This document shows, piece by piece, positions 11,239-19,896 of a stretch of DNA of 64,000 nucleotides (position 1 is the first letter of the stretch; every line of letters begins with the position of its first letter). A program made the position numbers and the translations under genes. The notes under the pieces are model-generated. The model saw only the letters and a program-made list of their open reading frames with translations. It had not been told where the DNA came from and did no database searches. This stretch comes from Yersinia rohdei ATCC 43380. Lineage in GTDB: Bacteria > Pseudomonadota > Gammaproteobacteria > Enterobacterales > Enterobacteriaceae. The stretch lies in assembly GCF_000173775.1 (NCBI RefSeq), contig NZ_ACCD01000009.1:62001-126000 (forward strand), read 5' to 3'.

Positions 11239-11348
11239 ACATGCCGTCATAGCGGGCAGCGGCGACAAAAAAAAAGCCCCAAATGTTATTGTTGGCGGTT
11301 TCGCCGACCGACACCAACCCAAATACTCTGAAGTGTGGATACCGTCTT

Positions 11349-13187
11349 ATGGAGCAAAACCCGCAGTCACAGCTGAAGCTACTTGTCACCCGTGGTAAGG
11401 AGCAAGGCTATCTGACCTATGCTGAGGTCAATGACCATCTGCCGGAAGATATCGTCGATTCCGATCAGATCGAAGACATCATCCAGATGATTAATGACAT
11501 GGGCATACAGGTGCTGGAAGAAGCGCCTGATGCTGATGATTTAATGCTGGCCGAGAACACCACTGATACCGACGATGACGCAGCCGAAGCTGCTGCACAG
11601 GTGTTGTCCAGTGTTGAATCCGAAATCGGGCGTACTACTGACCCGGTGCGTATGTATATGCGCGAAATGGGTACCGTTGAGCTATTGACGCGTGAAGGCG
11701 AGATTGATATCGCCAAACGCATCGAAGAAGGTATCAATCAGGTTCAATGTTCAGTTGCTGAATATCCTGAAGCTATTACTTATCTGTTGGAACAATATGA
11801 TCGTGTTGAAGCGGGTGAATCCCGTTTATCTGACCTGATCACCGGCTTTGTTGATCCAAACGCCGAAGAAGACATTGCGCCGACAGCAACTCACGTTGGT
11901 TCTGAATTATCCACTGAAGAAATGGATGATGACGACGACGAAGAGGAAGACGAGGAAGAAGAAGAAGACGATAACAGCATTGATCCAGAGCTGGCTCGTC
12001 AGAAATTCAGCGAATTACGTGAGCAGTACGAAAGTACGCGCATGGAAATCAAGAAAAACGGCCGTAGCCATGCGAATGCTGCCGCTGAGATTCTGAAGCT
12101 TTCTGAAGTCTTCAAACAGTTCCGCCTGGTACCGAAGCAGTTCGACTATCTGGTTAATAACATGCGTGCCATGATGGACCGCGTTCGTACTCAAGAACGT
12201 ATCATCATGAAGCTGTGTGTTGAACAGTGTAAAATGCCGAAGAAAAACTTCGTTACCTTGTTCTCCAGTAATGAAACTAGCGATACTTGGTTTGCGGCAG
12301 CGATCGCCATGGGTAAACCTTGGTCTGAAAAACTGAAAGATGTTTCGGACGATGTTCAACGTAGCTTGCAGAAATTGCGCCAGATCGAAGAAGAAACCGG
12401 TCTGACCATCGAACAAGTGAAAGACATCAACCGCCGTATGTCTATCGGTGAAGCAAAAGCCCGTCGCGCCAAGAAAGAAATGGTTGAGGCTAACCTGCGT
12501 TTGGTTATCTCTATTGCGAAAAAATACACCAACCGTGGCCTGCAATTCCTTGATTTAATTCAGGAAGGCAATATCGGCTTGATGAAAGCAGTAGATAAAT
12601 TCGAATACCGTCGTGGTTATAAGTTCTCAACTTATGCAACTTGGTGGATTCGTCAGGCAATCACCCGCTCTATCGCGGATCAGGCACGCACCATCCGTAT
12701 TCCGGTGCATATGATTGAGACCATTAACAAACTCAATCGTATCTCACGCCAGATGCTGCAAGAAATGGGCCGCGAGCCAACGCCAGAAGAATTGGCTGAA
12801 CGCATGCTGATGCCGGAAGACAAAATCCGTAAAGTATTGAAGATTGCTAAAGAGCCAATCTCAATGGAAACCCCAATCGGTGATGATGAAGATTCACATC
12901 TGGGCGATTTCATTGAAGATACCACTCTGGAGCTGCCGCTGGACTCTGCAACTTCTGAGAGCCTGCGTTCTGCCACTCACGACGTGTTAGCTGGCCTAAC
13001 TGCGCGTGAAGCCAAAGTTCTGCGTATGCGTTTTGGTATCGATATGAACACTGACCACACTCTGGAAGAAGTGGGCAAGCAGTTCGACGTAACCCGTGAA
13101 CGTATCCGTCAGATAGAAGCTAAGGCATTGCGCAAACTGCGCCACCCAAGCCGCTCTGAAGTGCTACGCAGCTTCCTTGACGATTAA
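11349..13187 (+). CDS. rpoD: RNA polymerase sigma-70 factor
   Basis: RpoD is the housekeeping sigma factor. The start at 11349 gives [19 protein letters not shown], as in E. coli; an in-frame GC-rich extension from 11283 is not used in relatives. Region 1.1 is followed by an acidic stretch (about residues 190-210, runs of Asp and Glu). Conserved region 2 includes [17 protein letters not shown], and region 4 includes [20 protein letters not shown] near the C-terminus. It is 612 aa. A strong terminator follows, then the tRNA gene. Confidence 0.98.
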   Translation: MEQNPQSQLKLLVTRGKEQGYLTYAEVNDHLPEDIVDSDQIEDIIQMINDMGIQVLEEAPDADDLMLAENTTDTDDDAAEAAAQVLSSVESEIGRTTDPVRMYMREMGTVELLTREGEIDIAKRIEEGINQVQCSVAEYPEAITYLLEQYDRVEAGESRLSDLITGFVDPNAEEDIAPTATHVGSELSTEEMDDDDDEEEDEEEEEDDNSIDPELARQKFSELREQYESTRMEIKKNGRSHANAAAEILKLSEVFKQFRLVPKQFDYLVNNMRAMMDRVRTQERIIMKLCVEQCKMPKKNFVTLFSSNETSDTWFAAAIAMGKPWSEKLKDVSDDVQRSLQKLRQIEEETGLTIEQVKDINRRMSIGEAKARRAKKEMVEANLRLVISIAKKYTNRGLQFLDLIQEGNIGLMKAVDKFEYRRGYKFSTYATWWIRQAITRSIADQARTIRIPVHMIETINKLNRISRQMLQEMGREPTPEELAERMLMPEDKIRKVLKIAKEPISMETPIGDDEDSHLGDFIEDTTLELPLDSATSESLRSATHDVLAGLTAREAKVLRMRFGIDMNTDHTLEEVGKQFDVTRERIRQIEAKALRKLRHPSRSEVLRSFLDD

Positions 13188-13216
13188 TCGTCAGTCGCAG
13201 TGATAAGCACAAAAAA

Positions 13217-13250
13217 CCCCGACGTGTAATACATGCCGGGGTTTTTCTTT
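13217..13250 (+). terminator. Rho-independent terminator after rpoD
   Basis: The stem CCCCGACGTGT / ACATGCCGGGG with a short loop is followed by TTTTTCTTTTTT. Confidence 0.9.
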
Positions 13251-13379
13251 TTTGTCGAAGACTAAGTATTCTGCTGTTATTGTCTAATATCTCACGGTTA
13301 TTTACGTAAAAAACCTTAAATTTGTGCATAAAACATCCATCTAGTTCTTCAGCTCTAGACCGCGGGATAAAAACTACCG

Positions 13380-13393
13380 TATAATCAGCGCCC
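13380..13393 (+). promoter_or_regulatory. Promoter of the tRNA-Ile2 gene, -10 and discriminator
   Basis: TATAAT at 13380-13385 is followed by CAGCGCCC, with the tRNA starting at 13400. The -35 is poor (TAGACC at 13356-13361). The -10 plus discriminator string is identical to that before rpsU, which fits growth-rate and stringent control of both. Confidence 0.6.
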
Positions 13394-13399
13394 AAGTCT

Positions 13400-13476
13400 G
13401 GCCCCTTAGCTCAGTTGGTTAGAGCACGCGACTCATAATCGCTTGGTCACTGGTTCAAGTCCAGTAGGGGCCACCA
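13400..13476 (+). tRNA. ileX: tRNA-Ile2 (anticodon CAU, lysidine-modified), island integration site
   Basis: The 77-nt gene folds into a standard cloverleaf: acceptor GGCCCCT / AGGGGCC, anticodon loop CTCATAA, T loop GGTTCAAGTCC, encoded CCA. The CAU anticodon in this sequence context, and its place next to rpoD, match E. coli ileX, whose C34 becomes lysidine so that it reads AUA. A Met elongator is the alternative reading of a CAU anticodon. Its 3' half is the left copy of the island repeat, so the gene stays intact after integration. Confidence 0.9.
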
Positions 13477-13493
13477 AATAAAACAAGGAGTTA
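13430..13493. repeat. Left attachment-site repeat (attL), 64 bp
   Basis: The sequence from the anticodon arm of the tRNA through its CCA and the following AATAAAACAAGGAGTTA is repeated perfectly at 61814-61877. The base on each side differs (C versus T before, G versus C after). It marks the site-specific recombination point of the island. Confidence 0.95.
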
Positions 13494-13520
13494 GATGAGA
13501 AATCGTCTGACTCCTTTTTC
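13485..13520 (+). terminator. Terminator of the tRNA gene
   Basis: The stem AAGGAGT / ACTCCTT, with an inner AGA/TCT pair, is followed by a T run. Its left arm belongs to the att repeat and its right arm lies outside. At 61869-61898 the other repeat copy forms an equivalent stem with a different loop and right flank. Confidence 0.7.
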
Positions 13521-13534
13521 GTTTTATACGAATC

Positions 13535-13569
13535 GGGTCAGGTAATGGGTCAGGTAATGGGTCAGGTAA
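13535..13569. repeat. Three tandem 11-bp motifs near the left island end
   Basis: GGGTCAGGTAA occurs at 13535-13545, 13547-13557 and 13559-13569 with a 12-bp period, just inside the left att repeat. Three more copies stand at the right end upstream of int. They are candidate integrase arm-type or AlpA/excisionase sites. Confidence 0.75.
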
Positions 13570-13590
13570 GGAATTGCTTCCCTGCCCTCT

Positions 13591-14424
13591 TCATCTCGCT
13601 GCCAGCATCCCCGGATAGTGCTTCGCCACGATATCATTCATCTTTTCTGTCAGATCACACCGCTTAAAAGTGATGTGCGCGGTTCCTTTCTGGAAGTAAC
13701 GTATACTGAAAAAATCATCTTCGTAGAGATCCTTCGAAGGGTTGTCCCGAATATGCTCCATCAACCGTGTAGTGACATCGCCACGATTGTCAGGTATCGG
13801 TTTACCATCGAGCAGAAACAACATTCTCTCCAGGTCCGCTAGTTGATCCCGTCGCCAACCCCAGTTCAAACTAAATCCCCAGCGATTGTGATTCACCAGA
13901 TTGTTGACGATGATTCTCTTATTGAAGCTACAAGGACTATTGGTTTTGTAATCCCATGACAGTCCTTTGAATACATTAATAATACCACGCTCAAAGACAT
14001 CCATTTTGTTCAGATGTAGCTGCTCAAAAGTACTGAGGATATTCGCCTCGCTGATGGCAGGCAGATCCCCTTCCTCCAGGTTCTTATGCCACTGGTCACG
14101 AGCCTGAGCATCCATCAATGCCATCATGCCGGATTTCAACATCAAGTCTCGCCAGATACTACGGTCAATATTGCGGGTGACAGCAGGCAGCGCTTTATCT
14201 ACCTTTTCGGTCATCCAGCTGTCGTAACGGTGCCCGGCTTTCATCGCCCAGTCTTGCGCTGTACCACCGCCAATTTCTGAGGTTAGCCGTGAAATCGAAT
14301 CAAGCTGCTGAATGAGTTGTTCTATCTGTTTCAGTGCGGTATCACGGCCAGTGACCACACGTTCAATATTGGTCGAAAGGATAAGTTCGTTGTGATCTGT
14401 TAACACGTCGGGTTCTGTTTGCAT
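13591..14424 (-). CDS. DUF4942 family protein
   Basis: This 277-aa protein is often found immediately downstream of the CbtA-type toxin in enterobacterial islands; its function is unknown. Visible features are a central WDYKTNSPCSFNKRIIVNNLV segment split by charged helices and a C-terminal YEDDFFSIRYFQKGTAHI strand region. The start ATG at 14424 (MQTEPDVLTDHNEL) was preferred over a frame opening at 14616, whose extra 64 residues are noncoding in character. It forms a leftward run with the toxin, antitoxin and radC genes. Confidence 0.8.
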   Translation of the reverse strand: MQTEPDVLTDHNELILSTNIERVVTGRDTALKQIEQLIQQLDSISRLTSEIGGGTAQDWAMKAGHRYDSWMTEKVDKALPAVTRNIDRSIWRDLMLKSGMMALMDAQARDQWHKNLEEGDLPAISEANILSTFEQLHLNKMDVFERGIINVFKGLSWDYKTNSPCSFNKRIIVNNLVNHNRWGFSLNWGWRRDQLADLERMLFLLDGKPIPDNRGDVTTRLMEHIRDNPSKDLYEDDFFSIRYFQKGTAHITFKRCDLTEKMNDIVAKHYPGMLAAR

Positions 14425-14537
14425 CGTTAATCTTCCGTAAAAGCAAACACGCCTGCCGAAAGTGGCAGGCGCATTATGCGTTGAATAAAAAAGGTGGAAA
14501 GCGCAGAGGTAAAAATCAGGAATGAGGCTCGAAGAAT

Positions 14538-14858
14538 TTACGTATTCATTAATCCGGTAGCTCGCTTTGCTCTGAGAATATCGGTAGCGGTCAGGAACGG
14601 TGTCTGCTCCTGCCATGTAAACCCTTTACGGTCAGTGCGTATCAGTTCATAGCGTTCCACAAGGAAATTCACCGCATCAGCAAGCGTTATTCCCGCTTCG
14701 ATGTGCTCATGAATAGCTGAATCATCGTGGAATGGTGTATCGTTGAGTGTGAGGCCGTAATGGTGTTCCAGTAGATACGTTAACAGTTGTTGCCACACCT
14801 GGATGGGAGACAGGCGTGATGAAACCGGCATCGTGGCCGGTACAGTTGAGATATGCAT
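14538..14858 (-). CDS. CbtA/YpjF-family toxin of a type IV toxin-antitoxin pair
   Basis: Family toxins bind FtsZ and MreB and block cell division and shape maintenance. The 106-aa sequence keeps the family core ([42 protein letters not shown]). It ends right after GLMNT, about 20 residues short of E. coli CbtA (124 aa) but close to YpjF. The partner antitoxin gene is 66 bp upstream on the same strand, as in cbeA-cbtA pairs. Confidence 0.88.
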   Translation of the reverse strand: MHISTVPATMPVSSRLSPIQVWQQLLTYLLEHHYGLTLNDTPFHDDSAIHEHIEAGITLADAVNFLVERYELIRTDRKGFTWQEQTPFLTATDILRAKRATGLMNT

Positions 14859-14924
14859 GAGTTGAGTCTCTCAATAAAGGAAGAAAATGTTTGAAGGATT
14901 ACGATGCAGGGATTATGTTAAAAA

Positions 14925-15260
14925 TCAGGCTTTAACCAGATTTGAGGGATAAATTGCGATATACACATACCCATGACTGCCCAGCGTATCGGCTTCACAG
15001 GTCAGCTCGTTACGGTACAGCGCGACGCAGTATGCGCACCGGGGATTCAGCTCACCGGAGAGCAGCATCAATTCCGTATGCGCGACAAAATGCGGAAAGG
15101 CTTCATCCAGATCTCGGGCCTGCATCTCGCTGAATGAACCGTTGAATCCTGCCCGGTCTGCCAGAAAATGCAGACGATGACCTTCCTGCACCAGCCGTGC
15201 TCCAAAACACGGCGTGATCTCTCGTTTAAGACCCAAGGCTGGGGTAGCGTCGTTATTCAT
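14925..15260 (-). CDS. CbeA/YfjZ-family antitoxin
   Basis: Family members counter CbtA-type toxins by stabilising FtsZ and MreB filaments rather than by binding the toxin. The sequence has GARLVQEGHRLHFLADRAG and LTCEADTLGSHGYVYIAIYP, both diagnostic. The start at 15260 (MNNDATPALGLKREITP) was chosen by family N-termini; the frame extends to 15323. It lies between radC and the toxin gene, in the yfjY-yfjZ-ypjF order of CP4-57. Confidence 0.88.
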   Translation of the reverse strand: MNNDATPALGLKREITPCFGARLVQEGHRLHFLADRAGFNGSFSEMQARDLDEAFPHFVAHTELMLLSGELNPRCAYCVALYRNELTCEADTLGSHGYVYIAIYPSNLVKA

Positions 15261-15273
15261 CATTTTATTCCTG

Positions 15274-15753
15274 TTAAATAAGGCCATGTTCGGCGAATGA
15301 GAATATTTGCCTGCCGCCGACAATCAGGTGGTCGGGAACCCGGATTTCCACCAGCATCAGCGCCTGTACCAGACGCTGGGTGATGGCTTTGTCTGCCTGG
15401 CTCGGAGCAACCTCCCCGGATGGGTGGTTATGGGCAAATATCACTGCTGCCGCGTTAAAGTACAGGGCGCGTTTCACCACCTCGCGGGGATGGACTTCAG
15501 TGTGACTGATAGTGCCAGTGAATAGCGTTTCGTGGGCAAGCAACTGGTTCTGGTTATTGAGGTACAGCACGACAAATTCTTCACGCTCAAGAGTTCCCAT
15601 TTTTAGCCTGAGCCAGTCGCGAGTTACCTGTGTGGAGGTGAATGCCATACCCGGTTCACGCAGGTGTTGTTCAAGCAGAACCAAGGCTCGCTTAATGGTA
15701 CGCAGTGCCGGTAACGGCAGTTCAGGTGTAAAAAGAGTGATTTGTTTATCCAT
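15274..15753 (-). CDS. RadC/YfjY-family JAB-domain protein
   Basis: The 159-aa protein has the JAMM metal motif AHNHPSGEVAPSQAD (His-x-His then Asp after ten residues) near residue 125, with upstream Glu residues in LGTLEREEFVVLYLN. Such short RadC forms are standard parts of CP4-type islands. Their role in the island is unknown, despite the DNA-repair name. It begins the leftward radC-antitoxin-toxin-DUF4942 run. Confidence 0.88.
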   Translation of the reverse strand: MDKQITLFTPELPLPALRTIKRALVLLEQHLREPGMAFTSTQVTRDWLRLKMGTLEREEFVVLYLNNQNQLLAHETLFTGTISHTEVHPREVVKRALYFNAAAVIFAHNHPSGEVAPSQADKAITQRLVQALMLVEIRVPDHLIVGGRQIFSFAEHGLI

Positions 15754-15910
15754 AGCAAATCTCCTTAATTAAAGGTGGTAAGGATGGCACTGGATTCGGT
15801 TCGGCAGACATAATGGCTGTATTCGAGCAGGCAGATGGCAATATGAGTGCGAAATGCATGAGGAAACGAAGCCAAAATGACCCAGTAGTTCATACCCAAT
15901 CACAGTGTTA

Positions 15911-15948
15911 AAAATAAAAAACCCCGCTATCCAATGAGGATGCGGGGG
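15911..15948 (-). terminator. Leftward rho-independent terminator
   Basis: Read on the minus strand, a stem of CCCCGCATCC and GGATAGCGGGG is followed by TTTTTTATTTTT. It closes a leftward transcript arriving from the right, where only a gene remnant (16010-16280) is visible. Confidence 0.75.
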
Positions 15949-16009
15949 ATGCATGGGAATAATATCTATCTGAAAAAATTTAGAAAAAATGGATTTATTC
16001 CGAGACCTA

Positions 16010-16280
16010 TTATGAAATTTTTTCGTTCAGATACTTCTCGGATATGATCGTCTGCTGAGTGCCAGGAGCGGACGTTGGGCGTTGTGGTAAATGCCTGATA
16101 ATTTCTTCTTTTACTAGCACAAGCCGCTGGATAAATTCCCAAGTCTCCAGCTTATGTAAATTCAAGAACAACTAGCGTACTGGCTGTATAAAGTTTGCCG
16201 GACGCAAATTTATTGATTTCAGAAAAACCTTTTGAAATAGAGGTACATCAGCGTTAGTTTGGTATGGGTAAAAATCAGGA
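16010..16280 (-). pseudogene. Remnant of an unrecognised coding sequence with an in-frame stop
   Basis: On the minus strand a frame reads about 36 codons to a TAG at 16172-16174, then 53 more codons to a TAA at 16010-16012. The pieces around the stop (SINLRPANFIQPVR, stop, LFLNLHKLETWEFIQRLV) have protein-like composition. A terminator lies just downstream. No start with a ribosome binding site is seen. It looks like the 3' end of a gene cut off by what now lies to its right. The 590-bp gap from 15754 to 16343 holds only this and the terminator. Confidence 0.35.
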
Positions 16281-16343
16281 AAGGAGGCAGAAAAATGTTC
16301 GACTTGCGGGCAAAAAAGCCTTCTATTAAATTGTTAAGGCTTT

Positions 16344-16823
16344 ATGAAGATCGTACATTACGAATCGAATGCACCATGGGTAGGGAAAATGAAATGTCCA
16401 AACCCTAAGTGTGGGAGGGAAACTCCTGCTTGGCAATCAAGCGGTATGAGCGATAGTTGCCCACATTTTTTCTGTGATACTTGCTCGAATGTAATCCACA
16501 GAGAACAAGATCATGCACTGCTCTATGAGTATGAAGCTAACCAAGAGCTCTTGGATCAAATAGCGGCAACTCTTCCAAATTGTCCTTGTCGCGGCAGGTT
16601 TGTTCCTGGAGCAAACCCAAAGTGCCCGAGCTGCAAAACCGAATACGCCCACCAATGGGATGCTGTGAAAAGATTAAATGTACCTTTTATGCCAATCTTG
16701 GATGGCTCCTGCTTGATTCGGGGTAGGTTGTATTCGTATGAAGTATGTATTGGCTCTAAACCCAAATACTGGTGGCGTTTGTTCGCAAATACCTTAACAA
16801 GTTTAGGCAAGGGACGCTCCTGA
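16344..16823 (+). CDS. Cassette gene: double zinc-ribbon hypothetical protein
   Basis: A 159-aa protein with several Cys pairs: CPNPKC and CPHFFCDTC in the first half, CPCRGRF and CPSC in the second, consistent with two zinc ribbons. No catalytic motif is visible and I do not recognise the family. An internal ATG at 16389 (MKCPNPKCG) is a possible shorter start with AGGG upstream. Its 3' end runs into an attC-like site, as cassette genes commonly do. It is AT-rich compared with the radC group and CBASS. Confidence 0.65.
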   Translation: MKIVHYESNAPWVGKMKCPNPKCGRETPAWQSSGMSDSCPHFFCDTCSNVIHREQDHALLYEYEANQELLDQIAATLPNCPCRGRFVPGANPKCPSCKTEYAHQWDAVKRLNVPFMPILDGSCLIRGRLYSYEVCIGSKPKYWWRLFANTLTSLGKGRS

Positions 16824-16851
16824 CGTCGCGCCCCTGCTAAAAGCGTTAGCC
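16794..16851 (+). repeat. attC-like site 1 (integron cassette recombination site)
   Basis: The site starts TTAACAA and ends GCGTTAGCC, the two outer half-sites. Inside, GTTTAGGCA pairs with TGCTAAAAGC and GGGACGC pairs with GCGCCCC, leaving an extrahelical base and a short loop. This is the imperfect-hairpin structure of an attC site. It overlaps the end of the zinc-ribbon gene. Confidence 0.75.
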
Positions 16852-16887
16852 GTTCTCTAGCCCTTAACCAGATAAGGAAATAATCGT

Positions 16888-18318
16888 ATGAGTTCAGAAT
16901 TGATTGCAAAACCTGGAACAGGGTTGCTTTCCACAGATACAACAAAATTTGAAGGATATTTAGCCTATCTTGGTTTGCCGACCGAAAATATAATTGCCTC
17001 TCTCCCTGAGCGCCAAACTATTGAAAAAAATCTCCCCGCATTCATAGAATCTTTACCTGTTGAGGTAAAAAGAGATGCGCGATATTTATCAAAGTTCGTT
17101 GCTGGTGCGGCTATAGGACTATTTGACGCATCGTTGAATTATGTTTGGAATGAAGTTGTAATGAATTTAAGGGAAAAAGTGGTAGTTTATGGTCTCGATA
17201 TGTTCTTTGATGCCGCAGTCGGCGGAGGACGTAGAGAGCTTTATTCTACCGAAGAAGATCTTTCTGGTTTAAAAGACAACACCCTTATTAATACATGCCG
17301 CAAACTTGAATTAATATCTGACATTGTTTACACCAAGCTCAATCATATATTGACTATGAGGAATGACATTGGTGCGTCGCACCCAAATTCATACTCCATA
17401 AATGCTTTTGAACTTCTTGGCTGGCTCCAAACATGCGTTCAAGATATTTTGAACGACAAACCGTCTGCATCTGCTATACAAATAAAATCATTTATTGAGA
17501 ATCTAAAAAAATCCACTGATGTCCTTGATGAAGCCACAATTCAAAGCATGGAAAGACCTTTGAATGATCTTTCGCTTCAGAATACTGACAATCTACTCAA
17601 TAGTATTTTCGGCATGTATACAACTGATTCAACAGGAAATGTTGTCAGAAAAAATATCGCTCTTTTTGCTCCGCATATTTGGAATAAAAGTAGTGAGAAC
17701 GTCAAATACAAGCTCGGCGTGACGCTAGACGGATACAAGAACAACCTCCATAAAGAGAAACATGCTTTAGGTATTGAGTTTTTTACGTTTTGTAATGGTA
17801 ATCGTTATCAATCATTAGACTCTAGAATTATATCACTGGACGGCCATGCCGATGATCTCTTAGAGGCTAGGTATACTTGGGATAACTTTTATAATGAACC
17901 CCCTCATATGCGGAAGATTCTTTCGTATTTAAAGACTGAAAACGACATCCCATCAGAGAGGGTTCATAAGCTTATTAAAACAGTTTTGATTTGCCGTGTT
18001 GGTAAAGGAATACCATATAATACTGGTGTTTCTCCGGCGGGGCGACCTTTGTATGATCAGTTTTTTGGCATGCTTGGCGATCAAAATATTATCAATACAG
18101 TTATAGCAATGCACTCTAATGAAGTGCGAGTGAATTTAGACAATAAATACTGCCAGCAACATATGGTAAGCGTTTTAACTTTGTTAAGAGCCAATGCTCG
18201 TAGCGAAAGAATTCAAGAAATTATAGATTTTTTGATCGCCAACCAAACGATCCTCCCTAAAGTACACAGCGATAAGAGATATAGAGACCTAACTAAGAAT
18301 CACATCAGTTTCGGCTAA
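16888..18318 (+). CDS. Cassette gene: hypothetical protein with a HEPN-like R-x6-H motif
   Basis: A 476-aa AT-rich gene with AAGGA about ten bases before its ATG. Residues 158-165 read RNDIGASH, which fits the R(x4-6)H active motif of HEPN ribonucleases, in a helical context (LELISDIVYTKLNHILTM before, INAFELLGWLQTC after). The C-terminal third is helical and unrecognised. HEPN proteins in such settings are usually defence RNases or toxins, but this is inference from one motif. The stop codon lies inside the next attC-like site. Confidence 0.7.
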   Translation: MSSELIAKPGTGLLSTDTTKFEGYLAYLGLPTENIIASLPERQTIEKNLPAFIESLPVEVKRDARYLSKFVAGAAIGLFDASLNYVWNEVVMNLREKVVVYGLDMFFDAAVGGGRRELYSTEEDLSGLKDNTLINTCRKLELISDIVYTKLNHILTMRNDIGASHPNSYSINAFELLGWLQTCVQDILNDKPSASAIQIKSFIENLKKSTDVLDEATIQSMERPLNDLSLQNTDNLLNSIFGMYTTDSTGNVVRKNIALFAPHIWNKSSENVKYKLGVTLDGYKNNLHKEKHALGIEFFTFCNGNRYQSLDSRIISLDGHADDLLEARYTWDNFYNEPPHMRKILSYLKTENDIPSERVHKLIKTVLICRVGKGIPYNTGVSPAGRPLYDQFFGMLGDQNIINTVIAMHSNEVRVNLDNKYCQQHMVSVLTLLRANARSERIQEIIDFLIANQTILPKVHSDKRYRDLTKNHISFG

Positions 18319-18382
18319 CAAAGCGCTGCGCACGGACTAAATTACGCTGCGCTTCATTTAGCCGGTGAGCGCGGCGTTAGTG
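18313..18382 (+). repeat. attC-like site 2
   Basis: It opens GGCTAACAA and closes GGCGTTAGTG. CGCTGCGCAC-GGACTAAAT pairs with ATTTAGCCGGTGAGCGCGGC over most of its length, with extrahelical bases. This is the folded arrangement expected of attC. The HEPN-like gene ends within it. Confidence 0.8.
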
Positions 18383-18383
18383 T

Positions 18384-18480
18384 AAGCCTCAGCAACGGCG
18401 AACCAAGTCACCATGAAAAAATTCTTGAGGAACATCTAATTTCATTAAATGAATCGCGAAAACTGTTTGGTGCAGTTTAG
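18384..18480 (+). pseudogene. Remnant of a third gene cassette
   Basis: Between attC-like sites 2 and 3 there are only about 97 bp. One frame is open from the attC into SLSNGEPSHHEKILEEHLI and on to LNESRKLFGAV, then a TAG at 18478-18480, with no start codon. It reads as the C-terminal tail of a cassette gene whose front was deleted. Confidence 0.5.
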
Positions 18481-18481
18481 A

Positions 18482-18556
18482 TATAACAACTGGTTCAAAC
18501 CGTTCGCTTCGCTCACTGGGACGGGCTAAAGCCCGCCCCTTAATCAAACGTTAATG
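18482..18556 (+). repeat. attC-like site 3
   Basis: It starts TATAACAACTGGTTCAA and ends TTAATCAAACGTTAATG, with an inner GGGCTAAAGCCC hairpin and a TTCGCTTCGCTCACTGGGAC core. This wording is typical of attC sites in gamma-proteobacterial sedentary integrons. Downstream to 18684 I see only a short inverted repeat (GTCTGCA / TGCAGAC) and the CBASS leader. Confidence 0.8.
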
Positions 18557-18720
18557 TCTGCAATTCGCTCAATGCAGACCTGGCAGCGCTATAGGCGGTC
18601 CGCTCCGTATTTTGTTTCGCGAGTTATATTTTTTGCGGTTGCGTATTGAAAAAAAGATGAACAGTACCTATTTCAGTATTTCCCGTGCTAATGGTTTTTC
18701 CTTTTCAGGAGTACCCTTAC

Positions 18721-19896
18721 GTGAATGCGAAAAAAAAGGCGGATGATTCGAGTGGGCGTTTTAACACTAGCCCTGAAGTGAAAATTCTGGTCTGGATCCG
18801 TGCAGCGGGTCATTGTGAACTCTGCGGAACCGATCTGACCCATGATTTTCGTATCGGTACGCCGATGAAATGGGGAGAAGTGGCCCATATTCTTCCTGCC
18901 AGCCCGAAAGGCCCCAGGGGAAACGCCACACACAGCGAAGAAGAGGCCCTGGCACTGACGAATGACAGCGAGAATCTTATGCTACTGTGTCCGGGATGCC
19001 ATGACCGGGTTGATCGTGACGGCGATAATTATCCCGAAGACGATCTTAGCGGACTTCACTCTGCCTGCCTGACCAGAATTCGCCTAGCGGCTTCCACGCC
19101 CGGGGAGGAACGCGCCATACCGGTTATCATTCAAAGCCAGCATCATCAGACTCTGGTTGCAATTCCTGCGCAGGCCCTTCTTACCGCAATGTCTGCAGAA
19201 GGGCTGACGGCACAGTGCCATCCGGTTACGGTTGTGTTCCCTGAGCCCAGTTCACGGGGAAGGGATGCGGGTTACTGGCAGGCGATTAAGGATTTAATCA
19301 CTGAAAAACTCGAGGCCGGGCTTGCCCGCCGCGGGGGGCAATTTGGCGATAAGCCGGCTCTGGCCATGGTTGGGCTTGCGGATATTCCGGCGTTGTTTTT
19401 CCTCGGCCAGACCATTGGCGACCGCTATAAACGCTTTCAGTATTCATTTAACAGGGAACATATATTGCGCTGGCCGGATACAGATGCCCTGCCGCCGGCG
19501 TTTATCTCTTCTGAACTTCCGCAAGGTGAGGGGCCAGTTGCTCTGGTGCTGTCTCTTTCCGCAGCGGTACCGCGAGGCGATGTTACCGCCGCACTGCCGG
19601 GTGCCCGGATTGTAGAATTCACTGTACCTGCACCCAGCTACGCCATGGTGACAAACCGCAGGGTCATCCATGCGTTCAGAGATGAGCTGCAGAAGCTGCT
19701 CAGTCAGTTAGAAGCCACCACGACCCAGGCCATTCATGTTTTTGCCGCGGTGCCTGCTGCGCTGGCCATTGAATTTGGGGCTTTGCTGACGACCCAGCAT
19801 CAGCATCCCTACATCATCTTTGACCGTGACAAAAATAACGCAAACCAGTTTCGCCCCATGCTTAGCATCGGATGTACAGAGGAGCAACGTCCATGA
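18721..19896 (+). CDS. cap5: CBASS effector Cap5: HNH endonuclease-SAVED protein
   Basis: Cap5 degrades double-stranded DNA when its SAVED domain binds the cyclic nucleotide made by the neighbouring CD-NTase, killing the phage-infected cell. The HNH domain is at residues 30-100 (HCELCG, VAHILPA, NLMLLCPGCH). The SAVED domain fills about 150-390 (ALVLSLSAAVPRGD, IHVFAAVPAALAIEFGAL). The GTG at 18721 was chosen as start because AGGAG stands nine bases upstream; frames from 18685 and 18691 lack this. It overlaps the CD-NTase start by four bases. Confidence 0.92.
   Translation: MNAKKKADDSSGRFNTSPEVKILVWIRAAGHCELCGTDLTHDFRIGTPMKWGEVAHILPASPKGPRGNATHSEEEALALTNDSENLMLLCPGCHDRVDRDGDNYPEDDLSGLHSACLTRIRLAASTPGEERAIPVIIQSQHHQTLVAIPAQALLTAMSAEGLTAQCHPVTVVFPEPSSRGRDAGYWQAIKDLITEKLEAGLARRGGQFGDKPALAMVGLADIPALFFLGQTIGDRYKRFQYSFNREHILRWPDTDALPPAFISSELPQGEGPVALVLSLSAAVPRGDVTAALPGARIVEFTVPAPSYAMVTNRRVIHAFRDELQKLLSQLEATTTQAIHVFAAVPAALAIEFGALLTTQHQHPYIIFDRDKNNANQFRPMLSIGCTEEQRP

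Noticed and set aside
14425-14616. N-terminal extension of the DUF4942 protein
   Set aside because: The added 64 residues have no ribosome binding site and read like translated intergenic DNA up to the toxin gene.
16066-16082. GTTGGGC at 16074 as another attC core
   Set aside because: It matches the half-site pattern but no pairing partner or hairpin could be built around it.
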